64,000 nt of DNA from Hygrocybe punicea (Eukaryota; Basidiomycota; Agaricomycetes; Agaricales; Hygrophoraceae). A program made the translations under genes and the position numbers. The notes under the pieces are model-generated. The model ran no database searches and had not been told where the DNA came from. It was given only the letters and a program-made list of their open reading frames with translations. Where the stretch lies: assembly GCA_963556145.1 (NCBI GenBank), contig OY744464.1, positions 3,968,001-4,032,000 on the forward strand, written 5' to 3'. Of this stretch, positions 1 through 10,940 are shown piece by piece (within the stretch, counting starts at the first letter, position 1; every line of letters starts with the position of its first letter).

Positions 1-6
1 GGGTAG

Positions 7-574
7 GCTGGTGTCCCCTCCGACCCACGCCATTACCAGTAGTCTGGAAGCGCAACAGCAACTGGCACTCGCTCATGCGCAGGCGCGAGCGCAAGCTCAG
101 GGTTTGGATAACGACAGGAGGGTTTCAGGATCCTCGGTACTCTCAGGTACTTCGACACGCGCAGACTCCATTCTGGAATCTTTCCCCTTTGTCCCCCCCT
201 CTCCCATCTCAGACAGACCCGTCCGGTCTCCTCCTTGCTCGCCGCTAGCCCAGCAATCGTTCAATGGCAGACAATCCCCGAAAGAATCCCCAAGATCAAT
301 CCCTGTTCAAGGTGATCTCCCTCCGCCACCAGACAGACGCATGCTTGGTCTCTCCACCGGCTCCCAACTCTCGACCTCCTCGACCGGCTTAGGCTCATTC
401 CCATTTCAGATAGAGTCAGCTACTGTACAAGATACGGCTGCGCCGCCATCTGCTTTCAAAGGTCGTCATCGTGCGAGCTTGGATACCCTCGCTCTCACTA
501 GCGACTTGTCTTCGTATCCCCTGAACTTCGATCAGGATTCAAGAGACAGCTTTGTAACTCTTCAGAAGAATTGA
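7..574 (+). CDS. 3' end of a Ser/Pro-rich protein of unknown function (partial)
   Basis: The last coding exon of a gene that begins before the window. An acceptor-like TAG at positions 4-6 is followed by an open frame to TGA at 572-574. The visible part, about 188 residues, is low complexity: a short Ala/Gln/Arg-rich stretch with alternating AQ/AR, then Ser/Pro-rich sequence with several SP and SPP sites (for example PPSPISDRP and SPPCSPLAQQ), and a less biased C terminus rich in S, D and L. I see no catalytic motif, membrane segment or zinc-binding pattern. Such tails are common at the C termini of fungal signalling and membrane proteins, where they are often phosphorylated, but family cannot be assigned from this part. 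The frame is convincing because it stays open through a composition-biased stretch and is followed by the start of another gene on the same strand. Confidence 0.6.
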
Positions 575-944
575 AGTATCAAAATTGCACCAGGTAAGAC
601 TATAGCCGTTGCTGCATTGCGAATTTGATCGAACTCATCGACAGATTTGTGTACGACGATGTCGTGTTCAAGAATTGTTTCACAACTTCCCCCATTTTTA
701 TTTTATTATTCTGTTGTCCTTCCTTGTGTTATTCATTCCACTCATTCCATAACCCATTCTTGTCTCGCATACAGTTTTCATCGGTTATTTAAACACTGTT
801 TACATGTTGATATCCACTTCTGCTCTAAGAGCTAAGGCAATGCCTACTAAAGATATTTTATTCTTCTAACGTTCAGGTTGCTTACATAAAGCCTGTGTAT
901 TTCAATCGTCCGTTGAAGCCATCGCGATATCCGTCGCTTAGACA
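575..944. other. Intergenic spacer, no gene seen
   Basis: 370 bp between the stop of the upstream partial gene and the E2 start at 945. It is T-rich with pyrimidine tracts at about 680-720, as expected of a fungal 3' UTR plus a short promoter. A short frame inside it has no coding character. No TATA box or terminator is obvious. Confidence 0.5.
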
Positions 945-3900
945 ATGCAGTCTAGAGAGATTCAACAACTGGTGGAAATGGTGAGTTCATTTCTGCTGAT
1001 CAGCAGGTCTTCTTGAAGCGCCCATCCTGTTGTTTAGGGGGCCACTGTCTCCCAAGCACGCGCTGCTTTGAGACAATATAAAGATGTCATGCAAGCGGCG
1101 GAACGAATATTTGAGGGACAATTCGACAACTTCCGGGATGAGCAGGAAGATGTTCAAATGGACTTAGACAACGAAAATGATAAAACCAAGTTCAAAAAAT
1201 CACAGAGATTGGCGGTACGTGTGCGGCAGCGGACTGCACTTGATACTGAAACACCGATGCAGACTCCTGAAGAAGACGAAGAAGCTGATGGGGAGGAGCC
1301 AGATGAAGGAGAGGACGATGGTCAGTTATGTGAATCTATGTGGTGCAGTTTCTGAACCACGAGCACAGTTGACTTTGTGGATTACGACTCGGATTACGAG
1401 ACGCGAGCAGATCCTGACAGAACAGTAGTCGACGTTGATCCATATTCCGGTACGAGATTCCCATCGCCTTGGTCGGTGATTCTAACAGCAATATAGGCAT
1501 TTTTTTCTCGAAGGATCGCCGTGAAGAAGTGATAGAGGTAGAAGAGGAACCTGAAGTGGCCTTTTTTCCCGATTTGAACGAGCGAGTAAAGCTTATGACT
1601 CAAGGTCAATGGATGAAAGGTTGTCCAGAGGGCGGAGAACAGAGTTTTTTATTTGGGCTCTATTCTGAGCTGAGTTCTGGGGAATATTTCTGCCCTCATG
1701 AATGTGGAGCTTCAATGACTCGGAAGAAGAGTGATTTTTTTTCGATATATGTAAGTCTTGCCAAGTTTTTATCAATTTACTCATCATTTACGCAGCATGA
1801 AGTCCGATTTCTCTATATACATTGAACAGCTGCGAAAGATTGTTCGACAGACATGTCAGCGCTGTCTATTGACATCATGTTTTGCCTGCGGTGAAACTAT
1901 TTCTGGAGACAAGTTCCGACGTCCCTCTGCTTCGACAGATGATGATCCCTTGTTTCATTGTTCGAATCTACAAGGCGTCATACTAGGTGTTGGTCTTGCT
2001 ATGCTGGAGCAGATGTTCTCCGAGCAAAGTCAAGAATGCGCAGGTGACCAAGATCCCAGGGCCAAAAACACCAAGAAGCGGAAGATGGTCATCCCAACTA
2101 GCCAAATTCTTAGCCAGGATGTTGATGACGACGACGAGGTTTACTATGCCAATGTACCAGGAAAGAAAGTGAAGGGCGGGATTGGTTACGCAGGTGACCA
2201 AAGAGAGGATGTGAGTTCTACGCTTACATTGGCGAGGATGTGACTTTACTAATTCTACTCAGACATCCGGGCAAATAGAAGCCCAGGCCAATCAACGCGC
2301 AAAAGACGAAAAGATTGGTCAACTCCTCTCTCGCATTCGTGTCTACCTCCCTTCGCTTCATCGGCCTGGTGGTGGTCGGACGAGTGATTACCTCGTACAC
2401 CCAACTACATTGGCTCACTTGAGGAGGCGATTCAATTATGTTTGTAGCTCTCTTCTCAGGAACGATTCCCTGGCCGACATGTCCGACCGTTCTGTACTAT
2501 ATTTCGAGCTATTGGAGTGGCTCGAGGTAAGTAAAGGCACAACCCTTTATCCCTCCATTTCCTGAGATCTCCTCCCGATAGACTATATCCAACCACGAAG
2601 CCTTGGCCAGCATGATGGCAATGCCCATAATGGTTGTTGCGTCTGTCAAGGCCATCACAACGAAGAGGACGTCCTCGAAATTGGATGCGCGCATACGGGA
2701 ACGCACGATTGTCTACGAAGGCAGCTCTGGTCCTCGGGAGCTCCTGGAGGCCATCGCAATTCAAGCACAAGCCGCCTTGAAGAGCCTGGAAGGATCGAAA
2801 TCTTCAGAGGTTGTTCCAGACGAAATGACAGAAGAGCAGAAGAGGATGACGAATGACGCAAAAGGGAAAACGAAGGAACCGACATCGGCCGTTTCTGACG
2901 AAAATTTAAAATTACTTACTTTCTGTCGACGTATCCTGGCGACTGCCAACGCCATAGATCGATCACTGCGCGATACCAAAGGCGATGCTTTTGTTAATCG
3001 ATTGCATGCGTCTCTCCCAAAGATTTTCACTTCATCATCCTATTTACCCATCGATCCCGGCTCAACTGAAGAAAGCGCGCGCAAAGCTTACGTTGAATGG
3101 GCCACTCGAGTTAGGTTCGAATATTGCGATCTTGCCTTACCGATCGAAAGCGCCGCGAAGAACGCTTTGAAGGAAGAGGATTTAGTTCCCCATTACAAGT
3201 TCTACTACAACAATGAAGCCCGGATGTTGGCTAACTCCGATATACCCAAGCGGTCGTTGGCTATCGCTAAAGAAGTATGTTCTCAAACTAGCTTGTTAAG
3301 CCCACCTGTGATCTTACTCTATGTGATATAGTTAGCAATTCTCACCACAAATTTACCAGTCGCTTGGGATTCATCAATATTTTTGCGAGTCGATGAAACT
3401 CGTGTCGATATAATCAAGGCTCTCATCACTGGGCCAGAAGGCACTCCGTAAGTAGCCACCCTATATGCCCTTATTCCTTCACTCATGTTCTCCCGAAATG
3501 ATTGTAGTTACTACAATGGCTGGTCCGTGACACCCTCCTTCCAACAGTAACCACAACTTTGAAATGACTTCTCTGGCAGTTATTTGTTCGACATATTTCT
3601 TGGGCCGAGTTATAACCAGTCTCCACCGAGTGTCAAATATATGACGGTGAGCCCCCCGACCCCACCTAAACAAAAATAAATCTACAATAAGGCAACCATC
3701 ATCAGACCAACGGTGGAAAGTTTCGTTTCAACCCTAATCTCTACGCGGTATGTCTTTCGAGATTTTATTTTTTCCTGAATTTGACAACTACTGGTATACT
3801 GGTCAGGATGGCAAAGTATGCCTATCTCTCTTGGGGACATGGTCTGGTCCTGGCTGGATATCGGGGAAATCAACACTACTTCAGGTGTGTCGCCCCATCC

Positions 3901-4442
3901 CTCACATGCACCTGACTCACTAGCCTACCTGTTAGGTGTTGATTTCTATACAATCAATGATTTTATGCGAGGAACCATATTTGAATGAACCTGGCTGGGC
4001 TTCCAGTGGCGGTACTCCCCAATCACATGCATGTTAGTTAACATGTTGCTCGATCCACATTCCCACTCATTCGTAGGCAGATTCTGCAAGTGTTCGGCGG
4101 ATGGTGGTCAGGACAGCGGTATGATTTGTCGTTCTTGTTCTTGCATCTAGTTTATTGAGCCATGACATGCAGATGCTTGGAAATTTACACAACCCTCCAG
4201 AACCATTCGGTGACATTATTCGCACCCATTTCCGACTCAAGGCACAATCTATCGTAGCTCAGTTGGACCGATGGGTAACTCAAGATGACGGGAAACCCAT
4301 CACTGCGGATGGAGGAACCTATATTGGAACCAAGCCAGAAGCCGGATCCAGTTCAAATGGCTTTGTGAAAGATGTCAATGAGATGAAGAACATTCTAAAG
4401 CAGTTGCAAGAAGATGAGGGATCGAGCAGTTGGCGGTCTTGA
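945..4442 (+). CDS. UBA-domain E2 ubiquitin-conjugating enzyme, UBE2O/BIRC6 type
   Basis: A large E2 of roughly 890 residues in about 14 exons. The ATG at 945 is chosen because its 12-codon exon joins across a 57-bp intron (981-1037) to a UBA-like segment (about residues 1-40: IQQLVEMGATVSQARAALRQ). An acidic linker and a Cys-rich segment (about 1615-1910) follow, then a helical middle. The UBC core lies at about 3340-4130 and carries FNPNLYADGKVCLSLLGTW; the catalytic Cys codon is 3819-3821. The usual HPN is NPN, as in BIRC6. The GKVCLSLLGTW-x-W context is shared with UBE2O, BIRC6 and plant PHO2/UBC24-like E2s, which can act as combined E2/E3 enzymes. The intron inside the UBC core splits the tract in small exons with clean GT-AG borders. 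TGA at 4440-4442 ends the protein. Substrates cannot be told from sequence. The carrier gene follows 220 bp downstream on the same strand. Confidence 0.88.
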
Positions 4443-4662
4443 CGGACAGTACGGTAAACGACAGTGTATTATTTTATCGTCTGTCAAGGCGTACAGGTGA
4501 TTGGCTTCGTATGATTGATTTGGAAGTTTGAGCAACGGGTGCATGTGATTTCATTCATCTTGACATGCTCCATCGGTACCCAGATATAAGTGATCTGGCT
4601 GGGAACCGGTCTTTCCCCCCTCCTCCGTTTTGTAAAGTGACCTGTCAATCTCGACTTCGACA

Positions 4663-5973
4663 ATGAGCGACTCTGTTATCCATGCCTTGGCCGGCGCTGC
4701 GGGTGGGATTGTCGCTATGGGGGCTACTTAGTGCGATTATCCTTTATTCGAATCATGAAGTCTGTCTGATCCAGGTTTTTAGCCCTCTTATCTTCTTGTC
4801 CACAAGAGCAGCTGTGGAAACGAAGAGTGAGCTCAAGGTCAGACTCCGGAGTGGTACCCATCGCGAGATCTGAACGGGTCAAGAAACTAATTCTTGGTAC
4901 CTAGTCGGTGTACCGAGTTGTGATTGACACCGTTAAGCGAGAAGGCGTTTTTGGCTTGTATGGTGGTCTCGGCTCGAGTTTGCTGGGTATTGCCGTTACA
5001 AACGGGTATGATTTGACCTTAACGCTATGTTCAGTTTACGAAATTCCGTAGGGTTTATTACTATTTCTATGAGCGTTCGCGAAGTATTGTTGTCAAATCA
5101 AGGAGAGGGGGCAAAGGCTTGAGTACAGCTGAATCTCTTTTGATTGGCTTTATTGCAGGTAGACACTTCCCAGTCCTGCTCTTAAGTTATCCCTATTCAA
5201 CCATAGCGCAGGATCGGCGACAACAATCATCAGTAACCCAATATGGGTCATCCAGACTTCGCAAGCAGTCCGTACGCTGAATCAAGCATATCCCACTTCT
5301 TCACCATCGAACGTTCTTAAGGAGCTTGGATTCGTGGAAACTATTCAGAACATCCTTTCAACGGACGGCATCTCTGCATTTTGGCGTGGTATTGGTCCAG
5401 CCCTGGTCCTGGTCATCAACCCTGTGTTGCAGTACACTGTCTTTGAGCAATTGAAAAACTTTCTCATTGCAAGGAGGACAGCAAAAATGGGAGCTGCCGG
5501 AGTTGTAGACACTGTTGCAATATTATCAGATTGGGACTTCTTTCTTCTCGGGGCTTTGTCCAAGCTGGGTAAGCTGATACCTCAGTTTTGCTCTCTCGCT
5601 AATTGGTATTCCAGTGGCGACATCCGCAACGTATCCGTATATGTTTGTATTTTTTTCACTGAGAGAATTCTTGACTAATGGAGGCTGACCGATAGCGTCG
5701 TGAAAAGCCGGTTACAAGCCGGACATGCTAATGCCCTGAAATACAAGTCTTCTCTCGATGGCTTACTCACCATCCTGAGGGAAGAGGGTGTTGAAGGGCT
5801 TTACAAAGGTGTTGGCAGTAAGCTCATCCAGAGTGTTCTAACAGCTGCTATCCTCTTCGCGGGACAAAGAAGGATATACGAACTGACAAAGAAGGTGCGT
5901 ATATTCCCCTCACTGTCAAGACCAAGCTGACCGGTTGGTGCAGGCCATCAGTCCTGTGTTGTCAGTGAAGTGA
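4663..5973 (+). CDS. Mitochondrial-carrier-family transporter, peroxisomal (PMP47/ANT1/SLC25A17) type
   Basis: A solute carrier of about 310 residues in several exons with the three-repeat layout of the family. The start gives MSDSVIHALAGAAGGI, the usual first helix. Each repeat has its signature: PLIFLSTRAAVET (about 4780), NPIWVIQTSQAVR (about 5240) and TYPYIVVKSRLQAG (about 5680-5720), each followed by the G-x-x-x-LY/FWRG-type matrix helix (EGVFGLYGGL, ISAFWRGIG, EGVEGLYKGV). The NPIWV form in repeat two is typical of peroxisomal adenine-nucleotide carriers and related NAD/pyrimidine carriers, so a role in importing ATP or a cofactor into peroxisomes is the likely reading; the exact substrate is not determined. 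The last exon (5944-5973) ends in TGA. Oddity: the junction after the first exon (near 4720-4790) lacks a strong canonical donor; the best fit is a weak GTCGCT donor after 4719. Confidence 0.87.
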
Positions 5974-6787
5974 GGCCAATTAATTTCATAATATATACTC
6001 GATACAAATATGAGTATTATATGACCTTCCCACACTAGTGCCTAATGATAGTAGCTGATCATGAGTACTAACTGGAAACTGGAGCATCTGGCCACAGTGA
6101 GTTATCCAGGTTGGTATCACATGCATGTATTGAAGGAGTCCAGTGTTGTCAAGACCAAGGAAGATATGATGTTGGGTCCACTGACACAGACAACTACATC
6201 AGCAAAACCAGATCGGAGAACTAGCGCTATGTAGCTTAGTCATAACATTCATAGCAATTATAGCCTCCTAGAGAAGTCCTTGTTTCATAACAATAGCTAG
6301 CGTCGCCCGTGCTCTACATAGCATCACATAGGTGCGTGCAATTTTCTACAGACTATATAGTACTGGCACCTCTTCTGTATAGCGACACATAGTAGTGCGG
6401 CTCGGCTATATAGTATTGATGCCTCGTCTGTATAGCGACACCTAGCAGTGTGGCTCGACTATACAGTGTCATATAGCAGTGCGGCTTGGCTATACAGTGC
6501 CACGTAGTGGGGCGGCACAGCTATCAAGTGTGTCATAGACCTTATAGTACTGTAGTAGTATAGGTTGCTTGCTCTGGCTTTGTTTTCGCAGTAAATCATC
6601 AAATTATGATTAGTTACTATGAGGCATCGGCACACAGTCTGAACCTCAAATATGACAATAGAAAAAAAGGGGGAGTAAAAATATGGAAGAGGGATAAGCA
6701 GCGAGAGGATGGAGTCCTATTTGAGGAGATTTAGCTTGCATTATTGTAGTATCATGTCACGAACTTACCACACATATAGTTCCTTTC
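5974..6787. other. AT-rich spacer at the left edge of the TE island
   Basis: No open frame or RNA gene recognised. It includes the tandem repeat at 6353-6520 and otherwise AT-rich sequence with many TATAG/CTATA words. Marks the transition from gene space to the element-rich region. Confidence 0.5.
6353..6520. repeat. Degenerate tandem repeat, two 53-bp and two 31-bp units
   Basis: Units begin CTATAYAGT and end TGCGGCTYGG or similar. Starts are at 6353, 6406, 6459 and 6490. The last two units lack an internal 22-bp segment (GCCTCKTCTGTATAGCGAC-like), so they are shortened copies of the first two. Confidence 0.7.
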
Positions 6788-7293
6788 TTAGTCCAAAACT
6801 AACTCAAATCCAGCACCAGCGGATTGTATCTTCATGCCACTGCGAGCCCTTTTCAAAGTACATTAGATAGGCCATTGTCGTAATATAGTACTCACTTTGC
6901 AGCTTCAGCCCACTGCTTTCGAGCTGCACAGAACTTAGCCCAGTGATAAGGGTTCACTGTCAGAGCGTTGATGAGTGCCCAGATTGCCTTGTAGGTTTCG
7001 GTGTAAAGATCCTCCGAGAACTCATATTTCTTGTCGAAGTGTCCACTGTTGTGTGCATTGAGAACGCATTTTGCCTGTTCTCCATATTGAATCAGAGCCG
7101 AGCACATTAATTCAGGAACATACTACAGTTCCAACCAACGCAACGATTCCACATGGGACCTCCTCCTTGAAATCTTCTGGAAACAACGAAGCTAGCTTCG
7201 AGGGACTGTAGAACATTTGGGACAGTTCAGCAATTACGGTATGTGCCAGATTATTTGTCCTGCCCTACAAAAAGGATGAGCGAAAGCCATACA

Positions 7294-8142
7294 CACAGGG
7301 TGCACAGTAGCATACCATGTCACACAGTATCTTGAAAGTACTTGACAAGTATACTAAATATCATTACCATAACATTCAACATGGTATTGTAACAGTATTC
7401 AGACATAAACTACAATACTTGTGCTCAAATTCATCTGAAGGTATGAAGGCAAATGAGACTTATACCTTTTCAATAACATCAAGCCTTTTGTTTCACTACT
7501 TTTACTGTATCTACAGCAAAGTACTGTATAGTTTGGATAGAATACTTGCAGCCTAAGATGAATCAAAGTATTAAACTAGTAAGGAAGTTGTGCCACTTTC
7601 ACTACTAGGATACCTTTTGAATCCTTTCAAGATACAGTGTGAAATAGTATAGTACTGTTGCCATATTGTGGATCTAAGATACTGTGTCAATACTTTTAAG
7701 ATACTGTTTCAGTACTTTTATTATAATAAAAGTATCTTAAAAGTATTGACACAGTATCTTAAATCCACAATATGGCAACAGTACTATACTATTTCACACT
7801 GTATCTTGATAGGATTCAAAAGGTATCCTAATAGTAAAAGTGGCCCAACTTCCTTACTGGTTTAATACTTTGATTCATCTTAGGCTGCAAGTATTCTATC
7901 CAAACTATACAGTACTTTGCTGTAGATACAGTAAAAGTAGTGAAACAAAAGGCTTGATGTTATTGAAAAGGTATAAGTCTCATTTGCCTTCATACCTTCA
8001 GATGAATTTGAGCACAAGTATTGTAGTTTATGTCTGAATACTGTTACAATACCATGTTGAATGTTATGGTAATGATATTTAGTATACTTGTCAAGTACTT
8101 TCAAGATACTGTGTGACATGGTATGCTACTGTGCACCCTGTG
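7294..8142. mobile_element. 849-bp palindromic (foldback) MITE, copy 1
   Basis: The two halves are nearly perfect inverted repeats of about 420 bp meeting at an AT-rich centre near 7718 (TTTATTATAATAAA). The ends read CACAGGGTGCACAG and its complement. The 3-bp direct repeat ACA flanks it (7291-7293, 8143-8145). CACAG ends plus a 3-bp target duplication fit a non-autonomous CACTA/EnSpm-like element; this class assignment is inference. Each arm contains the same 79-codon open frame beginning MSHSILKVLD, a by-product of the palindrome with no coding evidence. Copy 2 lies at 27891-28739 in the opposite orientation with the same length. Confidence 0.85.
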
Positions 8143-9246
8143 ACACCGGTCACACATGCCTATTTCGCACCTGGCCATCTTTATGTTCACCTTGGAGAAA
8201 ATATCCTTTATCTAGAAGCTGCTTGACGTTTGCCGCAACAATTGATTGAAATTCCAATTGACCGGGGATCACTTCTATTGGAAAAAGGGGGTAGCAAGAC
8301 TCAACAACAGGTCTCGCCTTTGACTTGATTTTGCTGCAAAAGGTAAAATGATCGTTGAGGAGCTTTAATACAAGAAGTCAGTATATGATAGCCATGCAAA
8401 AATCGAACATTCACATAAGTGATCATATCCGATTCGTATTTGGGATAATATCCTGCGAAAGAGTCAGCTTCTGCGTGAAAAAAAACCATCAACCTTACCA
8501 TCTTCTACACAACCACCGTCATCTTGATATTCGAAGAGGGCCGTAGATAAGCACTTAGCTGCTGCCCTATGGTGATCTGAGTTTGAAGGGTTTGGGAATG
8601 CCCAATGAACCGCCATCCATCTTCGAAAGTATGACTTTGCTATTTTAATAACCTTCCTCCACCGCATGGGATAATAACAATATCACTTAAGATTATTTGT
8701 CGTTTTGTTGAAGGCTGTGTGGCTGTACTGTTTGGCCCTTGGCCGACGCATACGTTCATTCTCACTTTCTGGTTCTGACTCGGACTCAGTGCTGGTGTCA
8801 CAGTTGTCCTTATCGGCGTCTTGTTGACCAGATGCCTGGATGCCGCGAAGTCGATTGGGATCGGGCGGCCTTGGCACACGGTTTTGCTGGTGATGGTCAT
8901 CAAGGATATCATAAGAGTCATCTTCTATACCCGCCTAAAGGAAATGTCAGCAACTGTAGGGAGAATTCAAAGAGAATTCACATGGTTGAGGCGGTCTGTA
9001 TCCAGTTCTTCACTTTGTATCCTCCGCTCCATCACTGAAAGAAGGTGAATTCGGTTAGTTAGATGGTATAGACGAGCGTATTGATTTGCTCTCCATTGAT
9101 ACCAGGCGCCCGGAGTGAGTTATCAGCGATACATTCATTTTCAGAAGGTGATTGGTTGAACCCTGGCGCTGGCGAAGAGTAAACAAATAAGAATACCTTG
9201 AAAATAGCAGCGTACCAAGGAGAGGGTTTTCATCCATGACATGGTC

Positions 9247-9450
9247 GTGAGCGTCGTGGGGAATATTGTGAGGGATATTGTTTGTGTAGTGAGGAACATC
9301 GCTAGTGTGGTTAGCGTGGTTAGTGTCATCAGTGTAGCGACAAGTGTTGTGAGCATCATGGGGAATATTGTGAGGGATATTGTTTGTGAAGTGAGGAACA
9401 TCGCTAGTGTGGTTAGTGTGGTTAGTGTCATCAGTGTAGTGATGAGTGTC
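9247..9450. repeat. In-frame 102-bp tandem duplication in the DUF6532 N-terminal region
   Basis: Two copies begin at 9247 and 9349 (GTGAGCRTCRTGGGGAAT). 102 bp is 34 codons, so the minus-strand protein repeat (TNHxNHTSDVPHxTNNIPHN) keeps frame. Confidence 0.75.
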
Positions 9451-9520
9451 GCGAGTGTCATAAAGGTCATCATCAGAGTCATAGGTGTCGTTTACATTCA
9501 CAGCAGGAGAAGGGGCCCGT

Positions 9521-10526
9521 TAGGGTTTGAAAGTCCGGTCCGGTCCGGTTTTTTGACAAATTTTCAAAAGACCGCAACCAGAACCGGTTGCCATAACACC
9601 ACAAGATGGCACAACCTAGACTCAACCGCTCAGAACCGGTCTCTTGCGGTTCAGTTGCTGTCTTCTAACCCGATTTAACTGGTCCTTCCATTAACCGGTT
9701 GCTAAACCAGTTGAAACCGGTCAGAACCGAAGTAAATACAATAAATAACAACCAATGTATTAACAATAAATAACAACTAATGTATTAAATTTTAATAAAT
9801 AAAGTTGGCGGCCACGATTATGAGCACGTCGGTGATCGCATTGGGCGCATGGGTAGGCGCAGACGCGTTGGCCGCTCTGTTGGGTGTGTGGGTGGTTGTG
9901 GACACGTTGGCGCGTTGGCGGCGCGTTGGTGGCCCTGTTGCTGGTGTTGTGGTGGGTGCCCAACATGGCCATCCTCCGAGTCCCGGTTACCTCGCGGTTG
10001 CAGCGCCAACGTCGATTGACGTGGCGGTGCGCATCCGCGAGGTATGTTGGGGGTTGGTGGTGGGATGGCCGTGGCCGTCGTCATGGTCGTGGTCGTGGTT
10101 GTCGTTGTCGTTGCGGTCGTGGTGGTCGTGGTTGTGACGGTCATTGTCTGTGTTGTGGTGGTGATGGTGGTGGTGGTGGTGATGTTCGTGGTTGATGTTG
10201 TTATTGTCGTCGTCCCATTTGGAGGGCCGTGGGTGTTGTTGTTGTTGTCGGGGTGGTGGTGGTGGTGGCCGTCATTGTCATCCTCGTCCTCGCCGCCTGT
10301 CATCCTCGTCGGGTGCTTGTGTTGTTTGTGTTGGTACTGCTGTTGTCGTCGTNNNNNNNNNNNNNNNNNNNNNNNNNNNNNNNNNNNNNNNNNNNNNNNN
10401 NNNNNNNNNNNNNNNNNNNNNNNNNNNNNNNNNNNNNNNNNNNNNNNNNNNNCCGCTGCCTTTTCTCGTTTTGCGTTCCCTCGTGACGCCGCCGTTTTGC
10501 TGCCATCGTCGTCATTTGCCACCGTC
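9521..10526. mobile_element. hAT-like insertion with near-match 8-bp target duplication and an assembly gap inside
   Basis: Left end TAGGGTTTGAAAGTCC resembles hAT termini and is followed by repeated ACCGG/CCGGT words. The flanks are GGGCCCGT (9513-9520) and CGGCCCGT (10526-10533), 7 of 8 identical. The uninterrupted sequence is preserved in a nearby duplicate at about 10771-10785, which proves that this stretch is inserted. The right end has no clear inverted match to the left, so the element may be truncated, nested or misjoined across the gap at 10353-10452. The interior is a GT-rich simple repeat. Confidence 0.55.
10353..10452. other. Assembly gap of 100 N
   Basis: One hundred N in a row, the usual size for a gap of unknown length, placed inside GTT/GTC-rich simple sequence. 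Confidence 0.99.
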
Positions 10527-10533
10527 GGCCCGT

Positions 10534-10940
10534 GCTTCCTTGTCATTATGTATAATGTCCCGCCCACAACGTGGAAGTGCAGTAGGAACACTAGAGTTTT
10601 CCAATCTGGAGTTACGGTCTCCAAAGCGCGAGAAGTTACTGGGAGCACATGATCTCTCCTGATCAATGTTAGCGCCGTCCGTGTCCTTAGCAGTGTAGCG
10701 ACGAGTGTCGTGAGTGTTGTAAAGGTCATCATCAGAGTCATAGGTGTCGTTTACATTCACAGCAGGAGAAGGGGCCCATGCTTCCTCGTCGTTATGTATA
10801 ATGTCCTGCCCACGACGTGGAAGTGCAGTAGGAACACTAGAGTTTTCCAATCTGGAGTTACGGTCTCCAAAGCGCAAGAAGTTACTGGGAGCACATGATC
10901 TCTCCTGATCAACGTTAGCACCATCCGTGTCCTTAGTGAT
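10534..10940. repeat. 246-bp in-frame direct repeat in the DUF6532 N-terminal region
   Basis: The word GTGGAAGTGCAGTAGGAACA occurs at 10571 and 10817, a spacing of 246 bp or 82 codons. The second copy is partial, ending near 10940. On the minus strand both encode FGDRNSRLENSSVPTALPR and NIDQERSCAPSNF-like sequence in the same frame. Confidence 0.75.

Noticed and set aside
7317..7556. A 79-codon frame (MSHSILKVLD...) found four times in the window
   Set aside because: It appears once per arm of the two palindromic MITEs, so the four copies are a result of symmetry, not four genes. No domain or splice context.
9818..10741. Long frames of Thr, Val or His runs across the N gap
   Set aside because: They are readings of a GT/GTC simple repeat and include the unknown bases; composition alone keeps them open.
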